From contig NZ_JAFLVT010000018.1 of assembly GCF_017316025.1 (NCBI RefSeq), positions 44,356 through 108,355 on the forward strand: a stretch of 64,000 nt of DNA. Direction: 5' to 3'. Shown here one piece after another: positions 63,507 through 64,000 of this stretch. Position numbers and translations under genes: made by a program. The stretch's first letter is position 1. Each line of letters begins with the position of its first letter. Source of the stretch: Candidatus Enterococcus myersii. Its GTDB lineage: Bacteria > Bacillota > Bacilli > Lactobacillales > Enterococcaceae. The notes under the pieces are model-generated. The model saw only the letters and a list, made by a program, of their open reading frames with translations. It was not told the origin of the DNA and did not search any database.

Positions 63507-64000
63507 TTAGTTTCGGCGATTCCAGAAATAATACCCAGCAGTCGCAAAGATTAAGGTAAACCCAATGAATAGGAGAACGTTGGAATTTTTCTCCCCAGTT
63601 TGAGGGAATGTCTTTACTGTGGGACTAGATTCTTGAGAGTCACTTGGAACAGTTGGTGTTTCCGGTTGGTCTGGTGTACTAGGGGTTGTCGGAACTTCTT
63701 TTGGTGTTAAGGTTTGGGATTTTTCTTTCAGATCTTCATTGTGTTTGCCATTGATATTGCCATCTTTGTCGTAATTGATTTCCGCAAAGGTAAACTTAGT
63801 TCCTTCTGGATATTTGCTGGTATCGACTTTTTCTGCAAGCACGGTTTTGGTGAATTCTTTGTCATTCACTTCATAATCAATCTTGCCAGATTTCCAAATT
63901 TCTTTGTTTGTACCATCTGGTAATAAAGCATACAAAATGGTTTCAAAGGCTTCTTTTGAGCCATCCAGAACATCATGGGTAATGGACACATCGTCAAACA
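63507..64000 (-). CDS. LPXTG-type surface protein, VaFE repeat type, C-terminal part
   Basis: The open frame continues past the right edge; only about 164 residues are seen. They include most of one VaFE-type domain (VSITHDVLDGSKEAFETILYA through EIWKSGKIDYEVNDKEFTK), a Pro/Thr-rich wall-spanning stretch, then FPQTGEKNSNVLLFIGFTLIFATAGYYFWNRRN: sortase motif, membrane segment and basic tail. VaFE domains form internal Thr-Gln ester bonds in fibrillar adhesins. It is at the position of Tn916 orf24 and not part of the standard backbone. Confidence 0.9.
   Translation of the reverse strand, partial: FDDVSITHDVLDGSKEAFETILYALLPDGTNKEIWKSGKIDYEVNDKEFTKTVLAEKVDTSKYPEGTKFTFAEINYDKDGNINGKHNEDLKEKSQTLTPKEVPTTPSTPDQPETPTVPSDSQESSPTVKTFPQTGEKNSNVLLFIGFTLIFATAGYYFWNRRN

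Noticed and set aside
1-64000. CRISPR arrays, rRNA and ordinary tRNA genes
   Set aside because: No regularly spaced repeats, rRNA-like stretches or cloverleaf tRNAs were seen apart from the tRNA-like part of tmRNA.

Overview
The window is AT-rich DNA from a low-GC lactic acid bacterium. A Gls24/AmaP alkaline-shock operon, two Mga-type regulators, a tmRNA with a proteolysis tag of the AKNEN...ALAA type and a Tn916-family element all point to Enterococcus or a close relative in the Enterococcaceae; the species cannot be fixed from this sequence. It has two parts: chromosome (about 1-26,760) and a large integrative conjugative element (ICE) that starts near 26,760-26,900 and runs off the right edge.

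Chromosome: a two-component system with an SdpI-like protein; a Cof-type HAD phosphatase; ssrA (tmRNA); a TIM-barrel isomerase-like protein; a possible small RNA with a 17-codon ORF; a free-methionine-sulfoxide reductase; a membrane-anchored EEP-fold phosphoesterase; two Mga-like regulators around a TetR regulator; cystine importer tcyP; then pyruvate phosphate dikinase (ppdK) divergent from a ccpN-yqfL pair. Two CcpN-box-like sequences lie in that divergent gap, so this is a compact pyruvate/PEP control module. Next are a tRNA-binding protein overlapping an MscS channel, the gls24 stress operon, a POT peptide transporter, and a TetR gene divergent from an Ntn amide hydrolase with a perfect palindrome between them. 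A DUF4867 gene is the last complete chromosomal gene.

ICE: the Tn916 backbone is recognisable in order, reading left to right: int, an HTH protein in the xis position, orf8, orf7 (sigma), then orf13 to orf17, ardA (orf18), orf19, orf20 (relaxase), oriT, orf21 (coupling ATPase), orf22 and orf23 (DUF961). The place of tet(M) in Tn916 is taken by a 17-kb exopolysaccharide locus (about 29.8-46.8 kb). It holds a wzd/wze/phosphatase regulatory set, a priming transferase, glycosyltransferases, Wzy, Wzx, pyruvyltransferase, nitroreductase-like protein, glf, galU, a frameshifted acyltransferase, an LCP ligase, VanZ and a lipoprotein. Decayed wzy and glf copies inside it record an earlier cassette exchange.

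A second cargo block sits between orf20/oriT and orf21: a 96-aa protein, an orphan C5-cytosine methyltransferase, thioredoxin, thioredoxin reductase and an ArsR-rhodanese fusion. Two matching TTCAA-N8-TTGAA palindromes lie upstream of trxB and of the ArsR gene, suggesting a self-regulated thiol/sulfur stress unit. A RelB/DinJ-like protein is inserted between orf21 and orf22, and an LPXTG surface protein is cut by the window edge. The element therefore appears to carry surface polysaccharide, adhesion, redox and anti-restriction functions rather than drug resistance.
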